6,099 bases of DNA from a bacterium (GTDB taxonomy: Bacteria; Pseudomonadota; Gammaproteobacteria; Burkholderiales; Burkholderiaceae_C). The notes under the pieces are model-generated. The model made no database searches, had not been told where the DNA came from, and worked only from the letters and a program-made list of their open reading frames with translations. Where the stretch lies: positions 1 through 6,099 of the forward strand of contig JAVBYK010000183.1 in NCBI GenBank assembly GCA_030824095.1. The letters are read 5' to 3'. A program made the position numbers and the translations under genes. Positions 1 through 5,667 of this stretch are shown here, piece by piece. Numbering within the stretch: the first letter of the stretch is position 1; the number at the start of each line of letters is the position of its first letter.

Positions 1-257
1 CTGATCACCGTGCTGGTGCCGCCATCGCCAGCGGCAATTTCTTCCAGCACCAGGGCCAGCGTCAGGTAGTCCAGCCCCGCGCCACCCAGCTCTTCGGGCA
101 CGCAGATGCCGTAGGCGCCCAGTGCCGCCAGTCCCTGGTGGGCGGCCTTGGGGAAGTGGTGTTCCTTGTCCCACTTGGCGGCATGGGGCCAGAGCTGTTC
201 TTGAGCAAAGGCGCGCACCGCGTCGCGGATCATTTCCTGGTCTTGGGTCAACAGCAT
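1..257 (-). CDS. Acyl-CoA dehydrogenase, N-terminal part (runs off left edge)
   Basis: Acyl-CoA dehydrogenases are FAD enzymes that introduce the alpha,beta double bond into an acyl-CoA thioester and pass electrons to electron-transfer flavoprotein. Only the first 85 codons are in the window. They show the typical N-terminal helical domain: TQDQEMIRDAVRAFAQ at residues 4-19, the GLAALGAYGICVPEELGGAG turn at 42-61, and YLTLALVLEEIAAGDGGTST at 64-83, which matches the family's conserved early helices. The FAD-binding and catalytic Glu regions lie outside the window. The ATG at 257 is preceded by AGGA with a 5-base spacer. The gene starts 40 bases after the SDR gene stops, on the same strand, and is probably co-transcribed with it and the thiolase. 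Substrate class (short, branched or long chain) cannot be told from this fragment. Confidence 0.9.
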   Translation of the reverse strand, partial: MLLTQDQEMIRDAVRAFAQEQLWPHAAKWDKEHHFPKAAHQGLAALGAYGICVPEELGGAGLDYLTLALVLEEIAAGDGGTSTVI

Positions 258-297
258 GGGAATCCTGAATGAGGTTGTGATTGATGAGATGAATTGC

Positions 298-963
298 TTA
301 CCAGTGGCGGGCACGCGCGCCATCGTGCACCAGCAGCCGGCCCTTGTCGGCCGGTGTGACCGAGGCAACGGTGGTGCGGATGCCGCGCACACTGTCCTGC
401 ACACTCAAGGGCGCGCCACGGCCGCCCATGTCAGTCTGCACCCAGCCGGGGTCCATGGTGACCAGCGTGGCACGCGGATAGTCGTGCTGTGCGGCGGCCA
501 CCGCCATATTCAACGCCGCCTTGCTGACGCGATACAGCCAGGCGCTGCTATTGGGCACGCCTTCGATCTGCGACATGGAGGAAGACATGAAGATGAACAC
601 GCCACCCGCCTCCTCCACCCACGGTGCCACCTGGGGCAGGGCCTGCATTGCACCCAGCACATTGGTGTGCATGACGTGGTCAAAGGCCTGCTGTGTGGGC
701 GGCGAGTTGGCGGACTCGTGGGTCAGCACGCCGGCGACATAGAACGCCAGGTCCAGCTTCTCGCCATCGAGCTGCCAGCTCAGTCCGCTGATGCTGGCCG
801 GGTTCGCCACGTCCAGTTTCAGCGGCACGGCACCCAGCTCGCGCAGATGCTCCAGCGCCGCGTCGTCGCGCGCCGTGGCGATGACACGCTCACCCGCGGC
901 CAGGTACTGGCGCACCAGCTCCAGGCCAATGCCGCGGGATGCGCCGATGACGAGAACGTTCAT
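298..963 (-). CDS. Short-chain dehydrogenase/reductase (SDR) family oxidoreductase
   Basis: A 221-residue NAD(P)-dependent oxidoreductase of the classical SDR type, presumably cytosolic. The Rossmann cofactor loop GASRGIG is at residues 7-13. LDVANP at 50-55 is the adenine-ring Asp region. YVAG at 75-78 replaces the usual NNAG, and N101 (HTNVLG) fits the structural Asn of the catalytic tetrad. The active site follows as Ser127-129 (FMSSSM), Tyr144 and Lys148 (YRVSK), then DPGWVQTDMGG at 171-181. The length is slightly short for the family (about 250). The Arg10 and Arg32 region (TARDD) hints at NADPH preference, by inference only. The ATG at 963 has GGAGG 11 bases upstream. It lies between the thiolase (51-base gap) and the acyl-CoA dehydrogenase (40-base gap), so a role in the same acyl-CoA pathway is possible, but its closest resemblance is to stand-alone carbonyl reductases of unknown substrate rather than to PhaB- or FadB-type 3-hydroxyacyl-CoA dehydrogenases. 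Confidence 0.92.
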   Translation of the reverse strand: MNVLVIGASRGIGLELVRQYLAAGERVIATARDDAALEHLRELGAVPLKLDVANPASISGLSWQLDGEKLDLAFYVAGVLTHESANSPPTQQAFDHVMHTNVLGAMQALPQVAPWVEEAGGVFIFMSSSMSQIEGVPNSSAWLYRVSKAALNMAVAAAQHDYPRATLVTMDPGWVQTDMGGRGAPLSVQDSVRGIRTTVASVTPADKGRLLVHDGARARHW

Positions 964-1014
964 GGTGTTTTAGGCCTCCAGCCCTCGTGGAATATGCGCT
1001 AACAGCTCCTGAAT

Positions 1015-2196
1015 TTATAGCATTTCCAGTGCCACGGCGGTCGCCTCGCCGCCGCCAATGCACAGTGTAGCCAGGCCCTTCTTCAGGCCGCGGGCTTGCA
1101 GCGCATACATCAGCGTCACCATGATGCGCGCGCCGGACGCGCCAATCGGGTGGCCCAGCGCGCAGGCGCCGCCGTTGACGTTGACCTTGTCGTGCGGCAC
1201 GTTCAGTTCCTTCATCAGGGCCATGGGCACCACGGCGAAGGCTTCGTTGACTTCCCACAGGTCCACATCGCCCACGGCCCAGCCGGCCTTGGCCAGTGCC
1301 TTTTGCGTGGCGCCCACGGGCGCGGTGGCAAACCACTCGGGTTCCTGCGCATGGGTGGCGTGGGCCACGATGCGGGCCAGCGGCTTGCAGCCGAGCTTGG
1401 CGGCGGTGCTTTCCTTCATCATCACCAGCGCGGCGGCGCCGTCGTTGATGCTGGAGCTGGAAGCGGCGGTGATGGTACCGTCCTTCTTGAACGCGGGCTT
1501 CAGCGTGGGGATCTTGTCCAGCTTGACCTTGCCCGGACCTTCGTCGATGGAGACGACCACATCGCCACCACGGCCCTTGACCGTGACGGGGGTGATCTCG
1601 GCCGCAAACGCACCGGACTCGGTGGCGGCCTTGGCGCGCTGCACGCTGGCGGTGGCGAAGGCGTCCTGCTCGGCGCGGGTGAAGCTGTATTTGGCGGCGC
1701 AGTCTTCGCCAAAGGTGCCCATGGAGCGGCCGGCCTCATAGGCGTCTTCCAGGCCGTCCAGCATCATGTGGTCAAAAATGCGGTCGTGGCCGATGCGGTA
1801 ACCGCCGCGGCCTTTGAGCATCAGGTAGGGGGCGTTGGTCATGCTTTCCATGCCACCGGCCACCAGCACTTCGTGGCTGCCGGCGATCAGCATGTCATTG
1901 GCAAACATGGCCGCGCGCATCGCGGAGCCGCACATCTTGGACAGCGTCACCGCACCGGCGCTCTTGGGCAGTCCACCCTTGAAACCGGCCTGGCGCGCAG
2001 GCGCCTGGCCCTGGCCCGCCATCAGGCAGTTGCCAAACAGGACCTCGGTCACCAGCTCAGGGTTGATGCCCGCGCGTTCGACGGCAGCCTTGATGGCCGC
2101 GCCACCCAGGTCATGCGCCGCGAGGCTGGAAAAATCGCCCTGGAATGCGCCCATGGGGGTGCGGGCTGCGCCGACGATAACGATGGAATCCGACAT
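1015..2196 (-). CDS. Acetyl-CoA acetyltransferase / thiolase (acetyl-CoA C-acyltransferase)
   Basis: A 393-residue thiolase, the normal family length. It catalyses either Claisen condensation of two acetyl-CoA to acetoacetyl-CoA or the reverse thiolytic cleavage of 3-ketoacyl-CoA. All key elements are visible: nucleophilic Cys89 (LSKMCGSAM), GGMESMTNAPY at 114-124, a CoA-binding Ser in AASSSSINDGAAA (244-256), NEAF at 317-320, His349 in NGGACALGHPIGASGAR (341-357), and the acid/base Cys379 in CIGGGEATA. SSSS replaces the more common GNAS loop, a conservative change. The ATG at 2196 is preceded by AGGAGA with a 7-base spacer, so the start is secure. It is the first gene of a minus-strand set with the SDR and acyl-CoA dehydrogenase, and the palindrome at 2239-2260 lies about 40 bases upstream. 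The presence of an acyl-CoA dehydrogenase favours a degradative role, but a biosynthetic (PhaA-like) activity cannot be excluded from sequence. Confidence 0.95.
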   Translation of the reverse strand: MSDSIVIVGAARTPMGAFQGDFSSLAAHDLGGAAIKAAVERAGINPELVTEVLFGNCLMAGQGQAPARQAGFKGGLPKSAGAVTLSKMCGSAMRAAMFANDMLIAGSHEVLVAGGMESMTNAPYLMLKGRGGYRIGHDRIFDHMMLDGLEDAYEAGRSMGTFGEDCAAKYSFTRAEQDAFATASVQRAKAATESGAFAAEITPVTVKGRGGDVVVSIDEGPGKVKLDKIPTLKPAFKKDGTITAASSSSINDGAAALVMMKESTAAKLGCKPLARIVAHATHAQEPEWFATAPVGATQKALAKAGWAVGDVDLWEVNEAFAVVPMALMKELNVPHDKVNVNGGACALGHPIGASGARIMVTLMYALQARGLKKGLATLCIGGGEATAVALEML

Positions 2197-2231
2197 GCTG
2201 GTTTCTCCTAAACAGTGATGGACAAGGATTG

Positions 2232-2260
2232 TAAATAGTTGACGTTTACGTAAACGTCAA
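2232..2260 (-). promoter_or_regulatory. Candidate promoter of the thiolase-SDR-acyl-CoA dehydrogenase set
   Basis: Reading on the minus strand, TTGACG (2260-2255) is a good -35 box. A 17-base spacer leads to TATTTA (2237-2232), a weak -10. A better -10 hexamer, TACAAT (2233-2228), lies 21 bases from the same -35. An over-long spacer would suit activation by a MerR-type regulator that twists the promoter, although 19-20 bases is the usual value. Either choice gives a leader of roughly 25 bases before the thiolase ATG. The -35 box is part of the palindrome, so whatever binds there would control access of polymerase. Confidence 0.4.
2239..2260. promoter_or_regulatory. Perfect 22-bp palindrome, candidate operator
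   Basis: The left arm is TTGACGTTTAC and the right arm is its exact reverse complement, with no spacer. Within it ACGT occurs three times at a 6-bp period (2242, 2248, 2254). It lies in the 106-139 base divergent region between the thiolase and the acyltransferase and overlaps the candidate minus-strand promoter. MerR-family LiuR-type regulators of branched-chain amino acid and acyl-CoA catabolism in Proteobacteria bind palindromes rich in ACGT steps, which fits the gene content. That assignment is from memory of the family; a TetR-type repressor is the alternative. The regulator gene is not in the window. Confidence 0.7.
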
Positions 2261-2289
2261 TTGTGACAGACTTGGGCCTGGCCTACACT
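2261..2289 (+). promoter_or_regulatory. plsC: Candidate promoter of the acyltransferase gene
   Basis: TTGTGA (2261-2266) and TACACT (2284-2289) are separated by 17 bases, each matching four of six consensus positions. Transcription would start near 2296, only 7 bases before the first possible ATG (2303) and 40 before the second (2336). The -35 box touches the end of the 22-bp palindrome, so the same regulator could affect both directions. This is a weak, motif-only call. Confidence 0.3.
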
Positions 2290-2335
2290 CCCCACCCGGC
2301 AAATGGCCGCTGTCCCCGCCCGCAAATTCTCTCCC

Positions 2336-3076
2336 ATGCTCCATTCCCTGCGCCTTCTCCTGCTAGGCATCCACTTTCTGCTGGCTGGCGCCATCAACCT
2401 GGTCATTGTGCTGCTGCGCCCCTTCAACCCGGACAACAGCCGACTGTGCGGGCGGGTCTACTCGCTGCCCGCGCTGCGCCTGTTCGGTCTGGACCTGCAG
2501 TTGCAGGACGAGGCGCTGCGCAACCTCGGCCGCCCCTGCGTGATCGTGGCCAACCACCAGTCCAACTTTGACCTGTTCATGTTCGGCTGCGCGGTGCCGC
2601 CGCGCACAGCGACCATCGGCAAGAAAAGTCTGCGCTGGATTCCGATCTTCGGCCAGATCTACTGGCTGGCCGGCAATGTGCTGATCGACCGCGGCAACGC
2701 CGCCAAGGCCAAGCAGGCCATGCTGCAAACCACCGCCACGCTGCAGCAGAACAATACGTCGATCTGGGTCTTCGCCGAGGGCACGCGCAACCACGGCAAG
2801 GGCCTGCTGCCGTTCAAGAAGGGCGCCTTCCAGATGGCCATCACCGCCGGCGTGCCCATCGTGCCGCTGTGCTGCAACACCTACCGAAACAGCATGCGCC
2901 TGAACCGCTGGCACAGCGGCACACTGATCATCCGCGCACTGCCACCGATTCCGACCGCGGGACTGACGCTGGAGGATATGCCGGGGTTGATGGAGCGGTG
3001 TCGTGCGCAGATGGTGGCGTGCATTGCGTCACTGGATGCGGAGACGGTCGCTAGCGCTGCAAGCCTAGCGCACTGA
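2336..3076 (+). CDS. plsC: 1-acyl-sn-glycerol-3-phosphate acyltransferase (PlsC family)
   Basis: A membrane-bound enzyme that transfers a fatty acyl group to lysophosphatidic acid, making phosphatidic acid for phospholipid synthesis. Counting from the ATG at 2336 (246 residues, very close to typical PlsC), a hydrophobic membrane segment spans about residues 6-28. The catalytic HX4D box is NHQSNFD with His74 and Asp79. KKSLRWIPIFG (96-106) is the second conserved block, FAEGTRN (146-152) binds the phosphate of the acceptor, and VPIVP (173-177) is the fourth block. A start at 2303 adds 11 residues (MAAVPARKFSP). Neither ATG has a clear Shine-Dalgarno sequence. The later one is preferred because the protein then begins directly before the membrane helix and the putative promoter would leave a normal leader. 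It is transcribed away from the thiolase operon, and its last 26 bases overlap the oppositely oriented cyclotransferase-like gene. Confidence 0.93.
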   Translation: MLHSLRLLLLGIHFLLAGAINLVIVLLRPFNPDNSRLCGRVYSLPALRLFGLDLQLQDEALRNLGRPCVIVANHQSNFDLFMFGCAVPPRTATIGKKSLRWIPIFGQIYWLAGNVLIDRGNAAKAKQAMLQTTATLQQNNTSIWVFAEGTRNHGKGLLPFKKGAFQMAITAGVPIVPLCCNTYRNSMRLNRWHSGTLIIRALPPIPTAGLTLEDMPGLMERCRAQMVACIASLDAETVASAASLAH

Positions 3077-3395
3077 GCACGTAGACAAACGCCTGCAGCG
3101 TTGAACCATTCTCCAGCGTGGCCTGCACCGGCACGCGGGCATAGCCCTCGCCCTCGAAGGCGTCCAGGCGCTCCCAGTGCGCGGGGAGTTCATCCGACGT
3201 GAACACCAGCCCCGGCACTGCGCCCGCATCCTCGTCCAGAATCAAACCCGGATAGCCCGCCGCTGGACCCCAGGTGACGTGGTGCACCGTGCCGCGCACC
3301 TGCGCGGGTTGCCAGGAGCCGGGCACATCGGCCAATACGTGGGCATTGGAGCGGCCGGGGGCTAGGGTGCCGTAGACAAATAGGCGATCTGGCAT
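3051..3395 (-). CDS. Gamma-glutamylcyclotransferase-like (AIG2/YtfP-type) protein
   Basis: A 114-residue protein of the GGCT-like fold. Members release 5-oxoproline from gamma-glutamyl compounds or gamma-glutamylamines, but many small bacterial ones are uncharacterised. The substrate-binding loop FVYGTLAPG is at residues 6-14. AGYPGLILDEDAGAVPGLVF at 46-65 is the typical central strand pair. LDAFEGEGYARVPV at 77-90 carries the expected catalytic Glu (E81) followed by the conserved Tyr85, and AFVYVLS at 102-108 is the closing strand. The ATG at 3395 has no strong Shine-Dalgarno; the frame contains no better start nearby. Its 3' end overlaps the 3' end of plsC on the other strand by 26 bases, so the two transcripts must run into one another. 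No substrate can be assigned from context. Confidence 0.88.
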   Translation of the reverse strand: MPDRLFVYGTLAPGRSNAHVLADVPGSWQPAQVRGTVHHVTWGPAAGYPGLILDEDAGAVPGLVFTSDELPAHWERLDAFEGEGYARVPVQATLENGSTLQAFVYVLSALGLQR

Positions 3396-3438
3396 GTGGA
3401 ATACTCAATGAATCACTTGAGCTAGGACTGCCGGTCCG

Positions 3439-3465
3439 GCGCCACGCGGCTCTATCTTGTGGCGC
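3439..3465. repeat. Inverted repeat (7-bp arms) between two minus-strand genes
   Basis: GCGCCAC (3439-3445) and GTGGCGC (3459-3465) are perfectly complementary with a 13-base loop. A short CCGGTCCGG palindrome (3431-3439) adjoins it. It lies just downstream of the unknown gene and upstream of the cyclotransferase-like gene. There is no T-run after the stem on either strand, so it is not a standard intrinsic terminator, though it could slow or end transcription of the unknown gene. It also sits at the GC transition of the AT-rich patch. Confidence 0.4.
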
Positions 3466-3486
3466 TCTAAACCACAGCGCTAGACC

Positions 3487-4248
3487 TCAGCGGGGTAATT
3501 GTTGTAACCAACGTGGCTGCTCCTGCTTGGAGTAGAAGTAGGCGAACATCTCTGCCGCTCCTTCGGGAAAAGACAAAGGGTCGTTATCTAAAAACTGAAA
3601 GAACAAGCTTTCTTTGTCAATTTTCCCCCCAAGCGGATATTGATCTTGGTACTTAATGTGGACGCAGGCATCACGGGCTCGCTTGAGCTTGATGAACCGC
3701 TCCCAGATGGCCTTACCGGACGGAGTAGGAACGTCGTAGATCTTCGGAAGAATAAATTTCAATTTGTCTTCTGTGGATAGCGCACGCTCCGCTGCCTCGT
3801 AATGCAACATTTCCTTCTTTTTCCCTTTCTTTACCTCGACAGGCTTTCGCCAAGTACGACTAATGGAGTAGTTGCAAAAAGCTTCGAGTGCCTGAAAACT
3901 AAACGTGACGCACACCAAGCTGTTTTCAAAGAACGAAAAGAGAAGATCGTTTTGATCCGATGCAACTGAATGCGAGGTGCCAAATGGACTTGGCCCAGAC
4001 TTAAACGAGAACTGCGCCTTCAACTCAACTGCTCTCCTCGCTGCGCCAAAAGCAACATTCATGGCCAACGCCGATGCGTTTGGAGTGGTGAAACCGATCA
4101 ACTCGTTCTTCGATGTACGGGTAAGCGTGGTAAGGCATAGACGGTCACCGATCTTGAACGACGGGCCGCCAGGAAATGCAGGAGGTACGTCCTGCGCAAT
4201 GCGCGCGACCGCTTCAATTCGCCAGTCGCCAAGATCGTCAGTGGTCAT
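3487..4248 (-). CDS. Hypothetical protein with HEPN-like R-x4-H motif, in an AT-rich patch
   Basis: I do not recognise a named family with certainty. The 253-residue product begins with a region rich in beta-type sequence (IGDRLCLTTLTRTSKNELIGF at 33-53). Two probable helices follow, AMNVAFGAARRAVELKAQF (62-80) and SLVCVTFSFQALEAFCNYSIS (110-130). A basic stretch KKGKKKE lies at 140-146, then LKFILPKIYDVPTPSG (163-178) and FIKLKRARDACVHIKYQDQ (185-203). Arg192 and His197 form R-x4-H, the spacing of the catalytic motif of HEPN ribonucleases. The LEAFCNYSI helix preceding a 'KRARDACVHIK' helix is the arrangement seen in several HEPN-like proteins, but this is inference. No signal peptide or membrane segment is evident. 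The ATG at 4248 is the first start after an in-frame TGA and has no evident Shine-Dalgarno. Base composition is much closer to 50% GC than its neighbours, suggesting recent transfer. There is no partner nucleotidyltransferase or antitoxin gene beside it. Confidence 0.8.
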   Translation of the reverse strand: MTTDDLGDWRIEAVARIAQDVPPAFPGGPSFKIGDRLCLTTLTRTSKNELIGFTTPNASALAMNVAFGAARRAVELKAQFSFKSGPSPFGTSHSVASDQNDLLFSFFENSLVCVTFSFQALEAFCNYSISRTWRKPVEVKKGKKKEMLHYEAAERALSTEDKLKFILPKIYDVPTPSGKAIWERFIKLKRARDACVHIKYQDQYPLGGKIDKESLFFQFLDNDPLSFPEGAAEMFAYFYSKQEQPRWLQQLPR

Positions 4249-4271
4249 GTCGATGGCTAGGGCAATGTTGA

Positions 4272-4289
4272 GAACACTAAAAAGTGCTC
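4272..4289 (-). repeat. Small hairpin in the leader of the unknown gene
   Basis: GAACACT (4272-4278) and AGTGCTC (4283-4289) flank a 4-base loop. As minus-strand RNA they form a 7-bp stem with one G-U pair. It lies 24-41 bases upstream of the ATG at 4248. It may be an operator or an RNA structure in the leader, or chance; only the symmetry is seen. Confidence 0.25.
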
Positions 4290-4342
4290 AATAAGACCGG
4301 ATCTGCTCCACAAGTTGCTCATTAAGTCCCTCTGAAATTGTC

Positions 4343-4371
4343 TTGCCGCTTCGATTCTGTAGTTCTAAAAC
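4343..4371 (+). promoter_or_regulatory. Weak candidate promoter for the small Cys-rich gene
   Basis: TTGCCG (4343-4348) and TAAAAC (4366-4371) with a 17-base spacer match the consensus at four of six positions each. This would start transcription near 4378, about 75 bases before the ATG at 4452. Such pairs occur by chance in an AT-richer stretch. The rest of 4249-4451 holds no convincing gene: the plus-strand frame open from 4338 lacks a ribosome site until 4444. Confidence 0.2.
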
Positions 4372-4443
4372 CCTGGCAAATTAGCCTCAACATTCTGGCA
4401 GACCGGACACTGCATTGGAGACCAATTCTCCGTAGTACGAATC

Positions 4444-4448
4444 AGGAG
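4444..4448 (+). promoter_or_regulatory. Shine-Dalgarno AGGAG that decides the start of the small Cys-rich gene
   Basis: AGGAG lies 3 bases before the ATG at 4452 and 12 bases before the in-frame ATG at 4461. Both spacings are off the optimum, but together they place the start here rather than at the far upstream ATG at 4338, which has no ribosome site and would add 38 residues unlike the family. Confidence 0.55.
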
Positions 4449-4451
4449 AAA

Positions 4452-4688
4452 ATGAAGTCGATGTCCAGTTCCGCCCTATCCCCCGCCGAAGCCGCGCAGG
4501 TCATGTTCAAAAACCTGGCGCAACGCGCCACCGCCTCCGGCATCACTCTGCGCGCACCACCGCCCCTGCCCACCACCTGCTGCGGGCGCGGATGCAATGG
4601 CTGCGTGTGGGAGGGGTTTTACGCGGCGGCCACGTTCTGGCAGGAGGACGCCCAGGCAGCTTTGGCCGAGGCGCAAGCCACGCGCTAA
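4452..4688 (+). CDS. Small oxidoreductase-like domain protein (CCxxxCxxCVW type)
   Basis: A 78-residue protein. After a helical N-terminus (SPAEAAQVMFKNLAQRATASG, residues 10-30) comes APPPLPTTCCGRGCNGCVWEGFY at 35-57. This has the signature of the oxidoreductase-like N-terminal domain family: a Pro-rich lead followed by CC-x3-C-x2-CVW (Cys43, 44, 48, 51) and an aromatic pair. The C-terminus (FWQEDAQAALAEAQ) is a short acidic helix. The four cysteines could bind a metal or take part in thiol exchange; the bacterial function is unknown to me and the family name does not prove enzyme activity. The start at 4452 follows the AGGAG at 4444; ATG 4461 (75 residues) is an alternative. Its TAA overlaps the TAG of the opposite hydrolase gene, sharing CTAA at 4685-4688. 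It flanks the AT-rich patch on the right but is itself GC-rich like the backbone. Confidence 0.82.
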   Translation: MKSMSSSALSPAEAAQVMFKNLAQRATASGITLRAPPPLPTTCCGRGCNGCVWEGFYAAATFWQEDAQAALAEAQATR

Positions 4689-5590
4689 TCCGACAGCGCG
4701 ACGTGGATGGCCGCTGCCATGTCGGCCACCGCCCGGCGTGACTCGGCAAAGCCCAGCAGCGGCCAGACGTGGACCATATCGGGCTCCACGCGCAGGTCCA
4801 CCTCGCAGCCATGGGCCTGCGCCTTGGCGGCAAAGGCGATCGCGTCCGGCCCCAGGATGTCGCGCCCGGCGGCAAATAGCGTCATCGGCGGCAGCCCGTG
4901 CAGCGCGCCGCGCAGGGGGCTGATGGCTGGGTGCGACGTGGGCAAGGCTCCCGCATACATCTGCCCCGCCAGCCTGGCACCGACGACGGCCAGCATGGGG
5001 TCGCGTGGTTCGATGGCCGGCGCATCCGGGTGCGGCAGCTCCACATCCACCCACGGCGTGAGCAGGATGAGGCGCCGTGCGGCCACCATGCCCTGGTCGC
5101 GCAAGGCGGCCGCCACGGCCAGGGCCAGCCCGCCACCGGCGGAGTCGCCCATCAGGAACAGATGCCCGGATTGCGCGGACTCCCGCTGGTGCACCTGCAG
5201 GGCAAAGTCCAGGGCCGCAAGGCCATGGCTCTCCGGTGCCAGCGGATACAGGGGCACGACCAGCTCGCCACCGGTGGCATGCGCCAGCGCCGCCAGAAAA
5301 CGCCAATGAAACGTGGTGATGGGGCGCACATAGGCACCACCATGGAAGTACAGGATGCGGGCTGGAGACTGCGCGCGACGCTTCGAGCGCAGGCGGTAGA
5401 CATCCTGCCCGGCGAATGTCTCCTGCGCAATGTGGAGGTCGCGCGCCAACTGCGCCGATGGTCGCGCCGGCCCGGCCTGGCGCGTTTGCCGGATGCCCTG
5501 CGTCAGCCCCTGCTTGGACGCGTAGATGCGCTTGCGCCGGATCAGACGCAGCAACAGGATGGTGGCCCGGGCTCCGAGACTGGTGGTCAT
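4685..5590 (-). CDS. Alpha/beta hydrolase, hormone-sensitive-lipase type esterase
   Basis: A 301-residue serine esterase of the Abhydrolase_3 (HSL, type IV) group. These hydrolyse short- to medium-chain acyl esters, usually in the cytosol. The oxyanion-hole motif YFHGGAYV is at residues 81-88. The nucleophile elbow GDSAGGG is at 148-154 with Ser150. TPWVD at 178-182 is the conserved block after it, the catalytic Asp is probably Asp244 (FAAGRDILGPDA) and the His is His274 (DMVHVWPL). The N-terminal 1-60 forms a cap typical of the family (ILLLRLIRRKRIYASKQ); the short hydrophobic run there is too brief to be a secure signal peptide. The ATG at 5590 has GGAG 10 bases upstream; an upstream TTG at 5638 is possible but adds only a low-complexity Arg/Ser stretch. 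It is probably co-transcribed with the small gene 77 bases upstream. The natural substrate is not evident. Confidence 0.93.
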   Translation of the reverse strand: MTTSLGARATILLLRLIRRKRIYASKQGLTQGIRQTRQAGPARPSAQLARDLHIAQETFAGQDVYRLRSKRRAQSPARILYFHGGAYVRPITTFHWRFLAALAHATGGELVVPLYPLAPESHGLAALDFALQVHQRESAQSGHLFLMGDSAGGGLALAVAAALRDQGMVAARRLILLTPWVDVELPHPDAPAIEPRDPMLAVVGARLAGQMYAGALPTSHPAISPLRGALHGLPPMTLFAAGRDILGPDAIAFAAKAQAHGCEVDLRVEPDMVHVWPLLGFAESRRAVADMAAAIHVALSD

Positions 5591-5633
5591 GGGTGATCGA
5601 CTCCGCGTGGATGGGAGGGCCGATCTTAGTGGA

Positions 5634-5647
5634 GCCAACGCGTTGGC
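5634..5647. promoter_or_regulatory. Perfect 14-bp palindrome upstream of the hydrolase
   Basis: GCCAACG followed directly by its reverse complement CGTTGGC, in the 77-base gap between the small unknown gene and the hydrolase start. It has no T-run and so is not a terminator. It could be a repressor or activator site for the hydrolase, lying 44-57 bases before the ATG. No matching regulator gene is in the window, and GC-rich palindromes of this size can occur by chance. Confidence 0.35.
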
Positions 5648-5667
5648 CGCATGCAGGGGCTCTTGGG

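Noticed and set aside
256..1002. Plus-strand open frame of 248 codons over the SDR gene
   Set aside because: The composition is biased to Gly, His, Arg and Gln and there is no domain, while the opposite strand encodes a full SDR.
1096..2211. Plus-strand open frame of 371 codons antisense to the thiolase
   Set aside because: Its product is rich in Gly, His and Ala with no recognisable domain, and it mirrors a thiolase with all catalytic residues. It is a high-GC shadow.
2363..2914. Minus-strand open frame of 183 codons inside plsC
   Set aside because: It is antisense to the conserved acyltransferase blocks and its product is low in complexity (Gln, His, Val, Ala).
3431..3490. Possible integron attC site at the end of the unknown gene
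   Set aside because: The inverted repeat has no matching GTTRRRY/RYYYAAC core pair in the right arrangement, and no integrase or second cassette is present.
4338..4451. 38-codon N-terminal extension of the Cys-rich protein
   Set aside because: The extension has no ribosome site at its ATG and sits in AT-richer intergenic DNA, whereas AGGAG lies just before the ATG at 4452.
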